From assembly GCA_031969655.1 (NCBI GenBank), contig DALYJX010000008.1, forward strand, positions 1 to 64,000: a stretch of DNA of 64,000 nt, read 5' to 3'. A program made the position numbers and the translations under genes. This document shows positions 33,079 to 41,575 of the stretch, in pieces. The DNA is from Microseira sp003486305. GTDB taxonomy: Bacteria > Cyanobacteriota > Cyanobacteriia > Cyanobacteriales > Aerosakkonemataceae. The stretch's first letter is position 1. Each line of letters begins with the position of its first letter. Under the pieces are notes generated by a model, which had not been told where the DNA came from, searched no databases, and was given only the letters and a program-made list of their open reading frames with translations.

Positions 33079-33615
33079 CTACCAGAGCGCTCGGATGGGA
33101 CGGCGCGGTTGAGGTTCCACTTCCGTTGTCTGTCCCACCGGCTCAATTGTAACGGGTGCTGCTTCGACTGGCGCCGGTCTGACAGGTGCGGGTCTTTCTT
33201 GCGGTGGTGGTAACTCGATGCGTCTGGGTGTGCGTTCTATCTGAGTTGTCGTTTCTTCAATCCGCGTGACTCTCGCTACGGTAACGGCTTCTACTGGGGG
33301 AGCGAGGGAAACTATTCTCCGCCCGTCTACCATTCTGACGGAAATTTTCATACCGGGGACTAAACCGAGTCGTCCCTGTTCTAATTGATTTAAGCCGATT
33401 TCTTTGGTGTCGCCGTTGGACAGTTCCAAGGTGATGATGTCGCCAACGATACTTCTGATTGTTCCGGTGTAAGAGTTGGAGTCGGAGGCTACGGCTACTC
33501 GATTGTCTTGGACGCGATCGCTCGTTTCAGTTGCGATCGCTGGACTTGATGCGATCGCTCCTAGCGCCACCACCAGCGCCGTCCCTGTCCATATTTTCAG
33601 ATTCTGAAGACGCAT
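33079..33615 (-). CDS. Exported proline-rich protein of unknown function
   Basis: A 178-residue protein with a clear signal peptide (MRLQNLKIWTGTALVVALGAIASSPAIA, cleavage likely after AIA). The middle (about 46-105) forms a small beta domain: YTGTIRSIVGDIITLELSNG, GLVPGMKISVRMVDGRRIVSL, similar in feel to an SH3-like or KOW-like barrel. The C-terminal about 55 residues are rich in Pro, Arg and Glu (RIELPPPQERPAPVRPAP), suggesting an unstructured wall-binding tail. I do not recognise the family. It is divergent from the L,D-transpeptidase gene across about 300 bp, so both could act in the periplasm. Confidence 0.75.
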   Translation of the reverse strand: MRLQNLKIWTGTALVVALGAIASSPAIATETSDRVQDNRVAVASDSNSYTGTIRSIVGDIITLELSNGDTKEIGLNQLEQGRLGLVPGMKISVRMVDGRRIVSLAPPVEAVTVARVTRIEETTTQIERTPRRIELPPPQERPAPVRPAPVEAAPVTIEPVGQTTEVEPQPRRPIRALW

Positions 33616-33918
33616 TTTAACCTCACTTTGATATCGTTTGCCGACTATACCTAGCTCTTGCTTCGCAAAGCTTTTTCTCTTGCTTTCGCTTCACCCAAAT
33701 TCTAGCTCTCACCTTTTTGGCAGTAACTCTACCTATAGGTATGAGCCATTTGGGTTATCACAGGTTTTTTAGCTCTGCTGTATACTCGCTCACAAAACCA
33801 GTCTGTTTTTGAGACTCAGCTACAATATAGCTGTTTCTACTGAGGAAAGTTTAGGTAAAAATACTACAATAGGAACGAGTTTCAATACGGAACCGATAAA
33901 AATTATCAATCTTTTAAG

Positions 33919-34485
33919 ATGCCAGGAAAATCGATAGCCGGAATCAAATGGCTTTGGTTGAATGTAATAATTTTAACGATGTCAGCAGGGGTACAGGCTG
34001 GTGCTATTGAGCTAAAGCCGCACATGTCAGCGCCTCCGGTGCGACAACCCCCAGTAGCACCTAATACAGAACAAGCCGATCCGGTAAATCCCGCTGTTGA
34101 GATTCGTTTAGTCATAAGATTGAGAGAGCGGCGGGTTTATGTATATCGGGGCGATCGCATAGAAAAAAGTTTCCCCATCGCCATCGGTAGGAGAGGGTGG
34201 GAAACGCCCACAGGTAAGTTTAAAGTCCTCCACATGGAACGCGATCCAATTTGGGAACATCCTTTGAATGGGCAGGTTATTCCGCCGGGGCAAAATAATC
34301 CGTTAGGTGCGAGGTGGATAGGATTTTGGACAGATGGCAGAAATTATATTGGATTTCACGGCACGCCCAACGAGCGATTAGTTGGACAAGCAGTTTCCCA
34401 CGGCTGCATCAGAATGCGAAATCGAGATGTCGAAGCGTTATATGAAATGGTTAGAGTAGGAACGCCAGTGACAGTAGAACCATAA
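33919..34485 (+). CDS. L,D-transpeptidase (YkuD family)
   Basis: A 188-residue exported enzyme. An N-terminal hydrophobic segment (WLWLNVIILTMSAGVQA) serves as signal peptide or anchor and is followed by a proline-rich linker. The catalytic YkuD domain covers about 60-188: FPIAIGRRGWETPTGKFKV, the substrate-site His147 in GFHGTP and the active-site SHGCIRM (His161, Cys163). It cross-links peptidoglycan stem peptides (3-3 bonds) or attaches proteins in the periplasm. Length is normal for a single-domain enzyme. The upstream 300-bp divergent gap holds no recognised element apart from presumed promoters. Confidence 0.93.
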   Translation: MPGKSIAGIKWLWLNVIILTMSAGVQAGAIELKPHMSAPPVRQPPVAPNTEQADPVNPAVEIRLVIRLRERRVYVYRGDRIEKSFPIAIGRRGWETPTGKFKVLHMERDPIWEHPLNGQVIPPGQNNPLGARWIGFWTDGRNYIGFHGTPNERLVGQAVSHGCIRMRNRDVEALYEMVRVGTPVTVEP

Positions 34486-34613
34486 GAAATTTTAGATTTG
34501 AGATTGCTTTCTTTCAGATTGATAAATCATGGGAGTTCGTTACTCTAACATCACCTTACATGGAGTCTATCAAGATAGGCTGGTTAATTATTTAACTCAA
34601 GTCAAAAGACACT

Positions 34614-34785
34614 GGTAATGGGTAATGGGTAATGGAAATATTACCAATTACCAATTACCAAATCTGTTTATCCGAGATATCTATGATGCCGTGTCCCTAC
34701 GCAACGACAGAGTGATGTTTTTTTATTATGGGCAATTCAACGGATATGATATTACCAATTACCAATTACCAATTACCAATTTCGA
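34614..34785. repeat. Heptamer arrays and a second-type MITE-like element
   Basis: Between convergent genes. Heptamers GGTAATGGGTAAT and inverse (34614-34660) lead into GAGATATCTATGATGCCGTGTCCCTACGC ... TTATTATGGGCAATTCAACGGATATGATATT, an element also present at 42715. More heptamers (34752-34783) overlap the last codons and stop of the cyclase gene. Confidence 0.75.
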
Positions 34786-36652
34786 CAACAGTTTCTACAA
34801 CTCGCTCGCCGACGATATTATAAATAATTGTTTCTTGCTGGCGTCCGCGTAATTGCATGGTAGCAACTTGTTCGGCGTCGTAGCGATCGCTTACATAATC
34901 AAATGTCTCGCTGGTGAGCAGTATTTTATAAGCTTTATCGGCAGTTAATTCTTTATTCATCGCTTCTATACGCGCGGTGACGTTGACAGTATCACCCAAA
35001 ACTGAATAATTTAACCTTCGAGAACCCCCAATGCTACCGGCGACAAGGGTTCCCGTGTGAATACCAATACCAAACTGAATTTCTGGTTTGCCTTCTTCCC
35101 GCAGTTGTTGATTGAGTTCTTCTAGTTTCTCGTGCATGGCGATGCTGGCTGCGATCGCATTGATTGCATCTTGCTTTATTTCTTCCGATGTGGTACGCGC
35201 TTGGGGAATACCAAATACCGCCATAATTGCATCGCCAATATATTTATCGATCACGCCGCCGTGATTCATGATGCAGTCACTCATTACATCCAAATATTGG
35301 TTAAGCCAACTTAGTAACTCGCGGGGCGGCAGTTTTTCGGAAATGCTGGTAAAACCGCGAATATCCATAAACAGCACCGTCGCCACCATTTCCTGTGCTT
35401 CGAGTTCGCCATCCTGGATAATTTCTTCTTTGTGTTCCCAAATTAGATTAGCCGTTTCGGGGGCGACGTGTTTTTCAAATAATCCCATCAATTGTTGTTT
35501 TTCCGATTGCTCGCGCAGTTGAACGCCGACGCCTGTCAACAAGATAGTGCCAATCGGTGCTGCAATCGGAAGCCACCAATGATAAAAACTAAAAGCGATC
35601 GCAGCAATTCCCATGTAAATTAGGGGTAAAACGACAGCAACAATTAACCGCCCTCTAAGATTGAGTTGCAATAAAATCCCATTCGTTATCGGCCCCAGTA
35701 ATAGCAATAACAGAATTATAGATTTGTCTTCCAGCAGTTGCAGCAGCCGATTATTTAATAAATTATCAATCACCGCTGCATGGAAATAAACCCCGGATAT
35801 TGGGGGGTCTAAATTGAGCGGCGATCGCAGGTTGTCTTCTAAACCTTTTGCCGTGGCTCCAACTAAAACAATCTTATTGGCAAAATCCCTAGCCTTAAAC
35901 CGACCTTCGACCACATCAACAAACGAATAAGTGGGGGGAGAAATCTGCTTAGGATTCGAGGCAGACATTTTAACTTTCCCAGGCCAGTTTAGCCAAACAC
36001 CTTGCATTTTTAAACTTGGAATTGGTTGGGGAATAATGGCTGGATTTCGGGGATTGGAGGCGTTGTAAACCTCAAGTAAAGCCAAACCTAAGCTGGGTAT
36101 GGAAAAGTTAGGGCCGTTTACCCAAATAGTGGCTTGGCGGGTAATACCATCGGCGTCAACTTGTTTTACAATATGCCCCTGATTGGCTGCCACATCCGCT
36201 AATGCTGGAACTGGTTCGAGTACTTTTCCCCGGTCATCCCAAGCTCTGGCTAAGACTACAGTACCTGTGGATGCGATCGCGCGGGCAAATTGTGCATCTA
36301 CTGGGCTGGACTCGACAAATTTAATATCAAAACCAATCGCAGCCGGTGGCGATTTTTGCAGTTGTTGCAACAGTTGTATGTAGCGATCGCGCGCCCAAGG
36401 AAATTGACCGTATTTTTTCAAACTCGCTTCGTCAATCGCAATTATCGCCAGCCTTTCGTCCCAGCTTGGTTGAGGCAAAACGTTGAAAAAACGAGTTTTA
36501 AACAGAGCAATGTAACCCATGCGTTCCAAGGGTTTCCAACTGCCAAAGTGCCACATTCCTACAGATAAAATTGCCGCCACCGCACCCGGAATCCACGGGT
36601 AAGTAACAGAAACAGAACGTTGAAGACGCCCAATCCAACTTTTAGCTGCCAT
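34766..36652 (-). CDS. CHASE2-domain adenylate/guanylate cyclase (class III)
   Basis: A 628-residue membrane protein. A transmembrane helix near residues 20-35 is followed by an extracytoplasmic CHASE2 sensor (about 45-310; WDERLAIIAIDEASLKKYG, AIGFDIKF, IVLVGATAKGLED). Next come about three helices (about 315-380; SIILLLLLLGPITNGILL and further). The catalytic domain (about 410-600) has both metal-binding Asp motifs, VLFMDIRGFTSIS and YIGDAIMAVFG, and the transition-state region LGDTVNVTARIEA. It makes cAMP (or cGMP) in response to an external signal. The last residues, EIGNW and the stop, are read from a heptamer array, so the natural C-terminus may have been altered. Confidence 0.93.
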   Translation of the reverse strand: MAAKSWIGRLQRSVSVTYPWIPGAVAAILSVGMWHFGSWKPLERMGYIALFKTRFFNVLPQPSWDERLAIIAIDEASLKKYGQFPWARDRYIQLLQQLQKSPPAAIGFDIKFVESSPVDAQFARAIASTGTVVLARAWDDRGKVLEPVPALADVAANQGHIVKQVDADGITRQATIWVNGPNFSIPSLGLALLEVYNASNPRNPAIIPQPIPSLKMQGVWLNWPGKVKMSASNPKQISPPTYSFVDVVEGRFKARDFANKIVLVGATAKGLEDNLRSPLNLDPPISGVYFHAAVIDNLLNNRLLQLLEDKSIILLLLLLGPITNGILLQLNLRGRLIVAVVLPLIYMGIAAIAFSFYHWWLPIAAPIGTILLTGVGVQLREQSEKQQLMGLFEKHVAPETANLIWEHKEEIIQDGELEAQEMVATVLFMDIRGFTSISEKLPPRELLSWLNQYLDVMSDCIMNHGGVIDKYIGDAIMAVFGIPQARTTSEEIKQDAINAIAASIAMHEKLEELNQQLREEGKPEIQFGIGIHTGTLVAGSIGGSRRLNYSVLGDTVNVTARIEAMNKELTADKAYKILLTSETFDYVSDRYDAEQVATMQLRGRQQETIIYNIVGERVVETVVEIGNW

Positions 36653-36826
36653 AGTAGGTAGTACCCCTGTTTGAGTTTGTAGGTGGATTTGCCCCCCTTA
36701 TTTTTTCCCCAATTTTTATACATGCACCATTTGATCGGGAGATTAAGTTAATTTGAAACTATTCGTAGCACTTCCACCCAGACGAGTTTATCAATATCTT
36801 TTTTTGTTCGCAGGCATAATAAGAAT

Positions 36827-36854
36827 CCTGTTCCCCAAAGATGGGGGGAACAGG
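36827..36854. terminator. Hairpin CCTGTTCCCC/GGGGGGAACAGG
   Basis: In the 299-bp gap between the cyclase and FecR genes, CCTGTTCCCC pairs with GGGGAACAGG around a short loop. It lies 98 bp downstream of the FecR-protein stop (leftward gene). It has no clear T-run on the leftward strand, so its terminator role is tentative. The rest of the gap is AT-rich with nothing recognisable. Confidence 0.35.
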
Positions 36855-36951
36855 GAGAATAATTTTTATTTAGGATTTAAAACCCCCTGAAAGATAGAGG
36901 CTAACAACCCATTTTTTTGGTACAATTCACCTCAATCTGTTTACACCCTAT

Positions 36952-37830
36952 TTAGGGAACGAGTAATTCATAAACTTGCTCTTCTCCTAAAGCAGTGCGA
37001 ACTACTAGCGTTAGACGGCGATTTGGCGCAATTGTTGCAATGGTTTCAAAATCACCTGTGGAACTGAGATCTAAAACTTGACCGTCGAGAACAACCGAAT
37101 TGATCGGATTGACGGTACCGCTGACGCGGACTTTTCCTTCATCTGGTGCGGGCAGGAGTTGTAAGCTGATTCGCGGGGTTGCAGTGACCGCATTTGGTTG
37201 TGTGGGGGGTTTTCCGGGCGCTATGACGGAATAATAGCCCCCAGTGATTCGCTGAGTTTGACTTTGGGCGGCAACTTCTACATCCCCAGTGGCGGTAAAA
37301 ACCCGGGTTTCCCTCGAAGGCAGCACCACGACGGTAAAGTCTGTGCCCCGCACTCCGGCGATACCCGTTGGGGTTTCAATCGTAAAGCGAGATTGGGGAT
37401 TTCTAAACGATCGCACTCGCACTCGATTCCGTCCCCTGTTCATTGCTAGATTGGTGGTTTTAGCGCCGTTGCGAAGCGTGGCGAGACTCTTGACTTGCAG
37501 GTTGGTGTTTTCTGAAACGTCGATGCTGCCGATGCCGTTATCGACGGCTAATTTGGCGCTAGAGTTACTGCCGGTGCTGATTCCTTCACCGGATGCTTTT
37601 AAGCGATCGCCCACCTTAGCAGGTCGTCCCTGCTGTTTGAGCGCGCCAGTTTCCACAGTCACAGTGCCAGTAATCTCGGCAATTTCCAAATAACGCTCCT
37701 GAGTCTGCTGTCTATCTCTTGGCGCTCCACCAGCAACAACTGGCTTTAAAGCGCCGATCAAACTACCTGCTAACAAAATCGTAATTCCAGATGCCCCTAA
37801 ACAAAGGGCTATCCTCTTAATGGTTGGCAT
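36952..37830 (-). CDS. FecR-domain periplasmic protein
   Basis: A 292-residue protein with an N-terminal signal or anchor helix (IALCLGASGITILLAGSLIGAL). Residues about 55-185 form a FecR-type domain: GDRLKASGEGISTGSNSSAKLAVDNGIGSIDVSENTNLQV and then RFTIETPTGIAGVRGTDFTVVV, the hallmark (T-P-x-G-x-x-x-V-R-G-T) of FecR repeats. The C-terminal about 80 residues are a small Ig-like beta domain (VRVSGTVNPINSVVLDGQVL). Cyanobacterial proteins of this layout are often linked to CHASE2 cyclases or sensors; here the CHASE2-cyclase gene is the next gene downstream in the same direction. Role unknown, probably ligand or stress sensing. Confidence 0.85.
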   Translation of the reverse strand: MPTIKRIALCLGASGITILLAGSLIGALKPVVAGGAPRDRQQTQERYLEIAEITGTVTVETGALKQQGRPAKVGDRLKASGEGISTGSNSSAKLAVDNGIGSIDVSENTNLQVKSLATLRNGAKTTNLAMNRGRNRVRVRSFRNPQSRFTIETPTGIAGVRGTDFTVVVLPSRETRVFTATGDVEVAAQSQTQRITGGYYSVIAPGKPPTQPNAVTATPRISLQLLPAPDEGKVRVSGTVNPINSVVLDGQVLDLSSTGDFETIATIAPNRRLTLVVRTALGEEQVYELLVP

Positions 37831-38064
37831 ATACAGATCGTGAGTGAGTAATTGGTTTTTTTAGTACGGGAGACTTGGGGAATGCGAAAGACGCTCTTAA
37901 TTTTTCCACAACTCGAGAGAGCTTCGTCGCGTCTCCACCTCTGGTGCTTTATCCCCAACTTCCCTATCATTCCCATCTTCCTGGGAAGGAAAACCCGTAA
38001 ACCAACAATCCTACCCGTTTCAGAGGCAGGAGTGTCAAATTGGTAGAAAGCGACACTCTCGTTT

Positions 38065-40077
38065 ATGTCAAACGTCCCAGACTTGTCTCTCGAGCGAGCC
38101 ATTGACCGCCATCCCCTGACGGTATCTCCTGACACGCCGGTTTCTGCTGCGATCGCGCTGATGGGTCAGAACCGCTCTAGCTATGTCCTCGTGGTCGAGT
38201 TTCAGAGCGTCCCTGGTAACCCCCGTCCTTGTCTACTAGGCATATTTACAGAAACAGATGTTGTAAAAATAACATTAAAAAAGAAAGTTTTAGAAGAGGT
38301 AGCGATCGCTCAGGTGATGACCCATCAACTGATCGCTGCGAATGAATCCCAGATGTCAGATATGGGGATGGCGATCGATTTGCTGCGCCAGCATCAAATT
38401 CGCCATCTCCCGATCGTAGATAATGAGGGTTTTTTAGTTGGCATCGTCACCCAAACGAGTCTGCTGCAAAATCTACAGATCGATAGCTGGCAACAATTGG
38501 TACAGGAGCGAACACAGCAATTGCAATGCGAAGTTAAGGAACATCGGCAAACAGCAGCAGCACTGCAACAATCGCAAGCTAGTTTAGCTGGGATTCTCGA
38601 TATTGCCGACGATGGGATTATCTCGCTCGACGCAACTGGGCGGATTCAAATATTCAATAAGGGCGCGGAAAGAATCTTTGGCTATACCGCAGCGGAGGCT
38701 TTAGGAAAGCCAATCGATATGTTATTGCCTGAAACGTTAAGAGCAGTGCATCGTCAGCACATCCAGAACTTTGCTCAATCCGCCGATATCGCGCGGAAGA
38801 TGGGAGAACGTCGGGAGATTGTGGGCTTACGCAAAGATCAAACCAAGTTTCCCGCCGAAGCATCGATTTCTAACCTAAAACTCGGACAAAAAACCATACT
38901 GACGGCGATCCTGCGGGACATCACCGAACGCAAACAGGCAGAAGAAGCGCTGCAAAACCAAATTGCGCGAGAACGTCTCGTAGCGGCAATTGCGGCGCGC
39001 ATTCGCCAGTCTTTGGATTTGGACACGATTCTTAATACCACGGTGGCAGAAGTGCGGCAATTTCTCGCTTGCGATCGCGTGATTATTTACCGCTTTTTCC
39101 CAGATTGGAGCGGGATTGTAGTTGTAGAATCGGTAGGCTCCTCTTGGACGCAGAGCTTGGGCAGAATCATCAAAGATGAATGCTTTTCTCAAGAATACGT
39201 CCATCTCTATCAAAACGGTCGCATTAAAGCCATCGACGATGTTTACAACGGTGACTTACCCCAATGTCACGCCAATTTGTTAGCCCCCCTGCAAGTCAGG
39301 GCTAACTTGGTGGTTCCCATCCTGACCGCAACAAAGGCAGCACCAGAGGCAAAAGGAGTGGCAGAATTTGGCTCGATACTCCCTGAAACTCATCTTTGGG
39401 GACTGCTGAGCGCCCATCAATGCTCTGCCACCCGCCATTGGCAAGTCTGGGAAATTGAGTTGCTCAAACAATTGGCAACTTCTGTAGCGATCGCCATCCA
39501 ACAAGCCGAACTTTACCAACAGTTAGTCACCGCCAATCAACAGTTACAGCAATTAGTTTGTTTAGATGGCTTGACTAAAGTCGCCAATCGCCGCCGTTTT
39601 GACGAATATCTTGACACTGAGTGGCTGCGTATGCTAAGGGAAAAACAACCGCTGTCGTTGATTCTCTGCGATGTGGATTGTTTCAAAGCGTACAACGACA
39701 CCTACGGACACATAGCGGGAGACAGTTGCTTGCAGGAAATTGCCAATGGGATTCGCGCCGCAGTCAAACGCCCCGCCGATTTAGTAGCGCGTTACGGTGG
39801 TGAAGAATTTGCCGTGATTCTACCAAACACGACGGCTGAAGGAGCAGCAAAGGTAGCAGGTGAAATCCAGTCGAAATTAAGAGCATTGCAGATCGAGCAT
39901 TCCAAGTCTGGCGTCAGCCAGTATGTCACCCTCAGTTTGGGAGTGGCGAGTACGATTCCTTCGGATCGCTCTTTTCCGGAAATGCTGATCGATGTAGCCG
40001 ACAAAGCATTGTATCAGGCAAAAGCAGAAGGACGCGATCGCTTCATCGTCCAGCAATTAACCGATGACTGTTTGTGA
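38065..40077 (+). CDS. CBS-PAS-GAF-GGDEF diguanylate cyclase
   Basis: A 670-residue soluble signalling protein. Two CBS motifs (about 8-125) are followed by a helix, a PAS domain (about 170-285; ILDIADDGIISLDATGRIQIFN), a GAF domain (about 305-480, with RVIIYRFFPDWSGIVVVE) and a GGDEF domain (about 500-665). The active site is YGGEEF, and an inhibitory RxxD site (RPAD) lies five residues before it, so it should make c-di-GMP with product inhibition. The GAF part lacks an obvious Cys-His chromophore motif (ATKAAPEAKG... then LLSAHQCSATRHW; here a CSATRHW motif is present that resembles the phytochrome-type bilin site). A light-sensing cyanobacteriochrome-like function is therefore possible. 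Confidence 0.9.
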   Translation: MSNVPDLSLERAIDRHPLTVSPDTPVSAAIALMGQNRSSYVLVVEFQSVPGNPRPCLLGIFTETDVVKITLKKKVLEEVAIAQVMTHQLIAANESQMSDMGMAIDLLRQHQIRHLPIVDNEGFLVGIVTQTSLLQNLQIDSWQQLVQERTQQLQCEVKEHRQTAAALQQSQASLAGILDIADDGIISLDATGRIQIFNKGAERIFGYTAAEALGKPIDMLLPETLRAVHRQHIQNFAQSADIARKMGERREIVGLRKDQTKFPAEASISNLKLGQKTILTAILRDITERKQAEEALQNQIARERLVAAIAARIRQSLDLDTILNTTVAEVRQFLACDRVIIYRFFPDWSGIVVVESVGSSWTQSLGRIIKDECFSQEYVHLYQNGRIKAIDDVYNGDLPQCHANLLAPLQVRANLVVPILTATKAAPEAKGVAEFGSILPETHLWGLLSAHQCSATRHWQVWEIELLKQLATSVAIAIQQAELYQQLVTANQQLQQLVCLDGLTKVANRRRFDEYLDTEWLRMLREKQPLSLILCDVDCFKAYNDTYGHIAGDSCLQEIANGIRAAVKRPADLVARYGGEEFAVILPNTTAEGAAKVAGEIQSKLRALQIEHSKSGVSQYVTLSLGVASTIPSDRSFPEMLIDVADKALYQAKAEGRDRFIVQQLTDDCL

Positions 40078-40100
40078 AGTGACAAGCTTTGCGGTAAAAT

Positions 40101-40374
40101 AACCAAGCTTGGTCGGTTCTGGCGGGGAGCAGCCGCCAGAGGTAACGGGGAAAGTTCGGTGTAAGTCCGACACTGTCCCGCAACTGTAAATCGATTTTGG
40201 ATTGGCTAATGGCTAATGGGTAATGGGTAATAGGTAATAGGTAATAGGAAAAAACAATTAGCAATTAGCAATTAGCAATTAGCAATTAGCAATTACCAAT
40301 TACCCATTACCCATTACCAATTACCAATTACCAATTACCAAAATCGAGTAAGTCAGGATGCCCGCCGACTTGAT
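40101..40374 (+). promoter_or_regulatory. Cobalamin riboswitch with repeat-expanded arm
   Basis: The conserved AdoCbl riboswitch core is visible: GGAGCAGCCGCCAGAGG, GGGGAAAGTTCGGTGTAAG, then ACTGTCCCGCAACTGTAA (the B12 box, about 40171-40188) and later AAGTCAGGATGCCCGCCGAC. Normally a short arm lies between these last two blocks. Here it is closed by TCGATTTTGG / CCAAAATCGA and extended by 137 bp of heptamer repeats. The downstream gene is a HupE-type transporter 26 nt away, which fits B12 or cobalt control. A short distance to the GTG start suggests translational control. Confidence 0.88.
40201..40337. repeat. Heptamer repeats inside the riboswitch arm
   Basis: The left half has CTAATGG, GTAATGG and GTAATAG units; after an AAAAAA turn the right half has CAATTAG and CAATTAC units. 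The halves are roughly reverse complements, so the arm would fold as a long hairpin that continues the ten-pair stem on either side. Confidence 0.9.
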
Positions 40375-40400
40375 ATAAATAAATCTGCGAGGTACAGATC

Positions 40401-41078
40401 GTGTCAAAAATAGAAATTTCCCGTCCTCGGTCAAAGCGTACTGGTATCCCCCAGTTAAGAGGGCGAAGCTTTACCGCTAGCGTATTGTTGGTATGTGTAG
40501 GACTGTTGAGTGCGGCGGGGCGCGCGATCGCTCACCACGCCATCGATGGTAAAATACCCAGCAATTTCTTTGAAGGTTTTGTTTCAGGATTGGCGCACCC
40601 GATTATCGGTTTAGACCATTTTGCTTTTATTGTTGCAATTGGATTGCTCGCAGTTGGATTGTCGCGAGGCGCTTTAATTCCAGCAGGATTTGTGCTGACA
40701 GCACTGCTAGGAACGGGAATTCACTTGCTTGGGCTAGACTTACCAGGGTCTGAAATTATTATTGCGGGTTCTGCGATCGCTTTTGGCGTTATGCTATTCA
40801 CCCAACAGCGTCCCAACTTCATCGCCCTGACAGCACTAGCCTCGTTTGCAGGTTTATTTCACGGCTACGCTTACGGCGAATCAATCGTCGGCGCGCTTTT
40901 GACACCGCTAGTTGCGTATTTGTTGGGTTTTAGCGTGATTCAGTATGCGATCGCTCTAATTGCCCTTTTTATTGGCAACTCCATCGGTCAAAAATTTACC
41001 AACTCACCCATGCGATTCGCTGGCTTTGTCATCTGCTCAATCGGTACTGTTTTTCTAACTTCTTCCCTTTTGGGCTAA
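40401..41078 (+). CDS. HupE/UreJ-family metal transporter (B12-regulated, probable cobalt)
   Basis: A 225-residue membrane protein starting at GTG 40401, 26 nt after the riboswitch. After a basic N-terminus and a first helix (VLLVCVGLLSAAGRAIA) come HHAIDGKIP and the HupE signature FVSGLAHPIIGLDHFAFIVAIG, followed by about five more hydrophobic helices (GLFHGYAYGESIVGA). HupE/UreJ proteins carry Ni or Co; those under cobalamin riboswitch control are generally taken to import cobalt. The mature N-terminus after the signal-like helix has two His that could gather metal. First gene of the HupE, DUF1636, CobW group. Confidence 0.88.
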   Translation: MSKIEISRPRSKRTGIPQLRGRSFTASVLLVCVGLLSAAGRAIAHHAIDGKIPSNFFEGFVSGLAHPIIGLDHFAFIVAIGLLAVGLSRGALIPAGFVLTALLGTGIHLLGLDLPGSEIIIAGSAIAFGVMLFTQQRPNFIALTALASFAGLFHGYAYGESIVGALLTPLVAYLLGFSVIQYAIALIALFIGNSIGQKFTNSPMRFAGFVICSIGTVFLTSSLLG

Positions 41079-41114
41079 TTGCATATTCCGCCGAAAAAAT
41101 CTCAAAAATAAACA

Positions 41115-41492
41115 ATGAAAACGCAACACATTCTATTTGTGTGTAAAACCTGCGCCACCGTTTGGAAAGATGGCAAACCACAAGGTAAAAGCGGCGGTCA
41201 AGAACTAATCGAAAATCTCAGCCAACTCCATCAAAATTGGGAATTACGCGATCGCTTTCCCATGCAAGAAGTTGAGTGCATGAGCGCTTGCAGTCATGCT
41301 TGTGCTATTTCATTTGCCGCCCCGGATAAATATACTTATCTGTTTGGCGATTTACCCCCCCAAAATAGTGCAGCCGCAGTCCTAGAATGTGCCGCTCAAT
41401 ATTATGCAAAACCCAATGGTCTTTTACCCTGGTCAGAACGACCAGAACCCCTAAAAAAAGGCGTAATCGCCCGCATCCCACCCCTGAAATAA
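41115..41492 (+). CDS. DUF1636 metal-binding protein (thioredoxin-like [2Fe-2S]-type)
   Basis: A 125-residue soluble protein with the DUF1636 pattern: ILFVCKTCATVW at the N-terminus and CMSACSHACAISF in the middle, i.e. two cysteine pairs like those in thioredoxin-fold [2Fe-2S] proteins. The family is often found next to B12-regulated transport and CobW genes, as here (36 bp after HupE, 83 bp before CobW). A metal-delivery or electron-transfer role in cobalt handling is inferred. The end KKGVIARIPPLK is usual for the family. Confidence 0.85.
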   Translation: MKTQHILFVCKTCATVWKDGKPQGKSGGQELIENLSQLHQNWELRDRFPMQEVECMSACSHACAISFAAPDKYTYLFGDLPPQNSAAAVLECAAQYYAKPNGLLPWSERPEPLKKGVIARIPPLK

Positions 41493-41498
41493 TTTCAG

Positions 41499-41560
41499 AT
41501 TGCAGATTTTAGATTTAAGATTTTTGATTCAATCTAAAATCTGCAATCTAAAATCTGCAA
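41499..41560. repeat. Inverted repeat ATTGCAGATTTTAGATT between DUF1636 and CobW genes
   Basis: ATTGCAGATTTTAGATT (41499-41515) is the exact reverse complement of AATCTAAAATCTGCAAT (41531-41547), and a further CTAAAATCTGCAAT copy follows. The stem would form in the mRNA between the two genes; it could affect the relative expression of CobW. An AGGAG ribosome-binding site (about 41565) follows before the CobW ATG. Confidence 0.85.
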
Positions 41561-41575
41561 TTATTAGGAGCTTTT

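Noticed and set aside
40201..40337. CRISPR array
   Set aside because: The units are 7 bp with no spacers; these and the other heptamer arrays are tandem STRRs.
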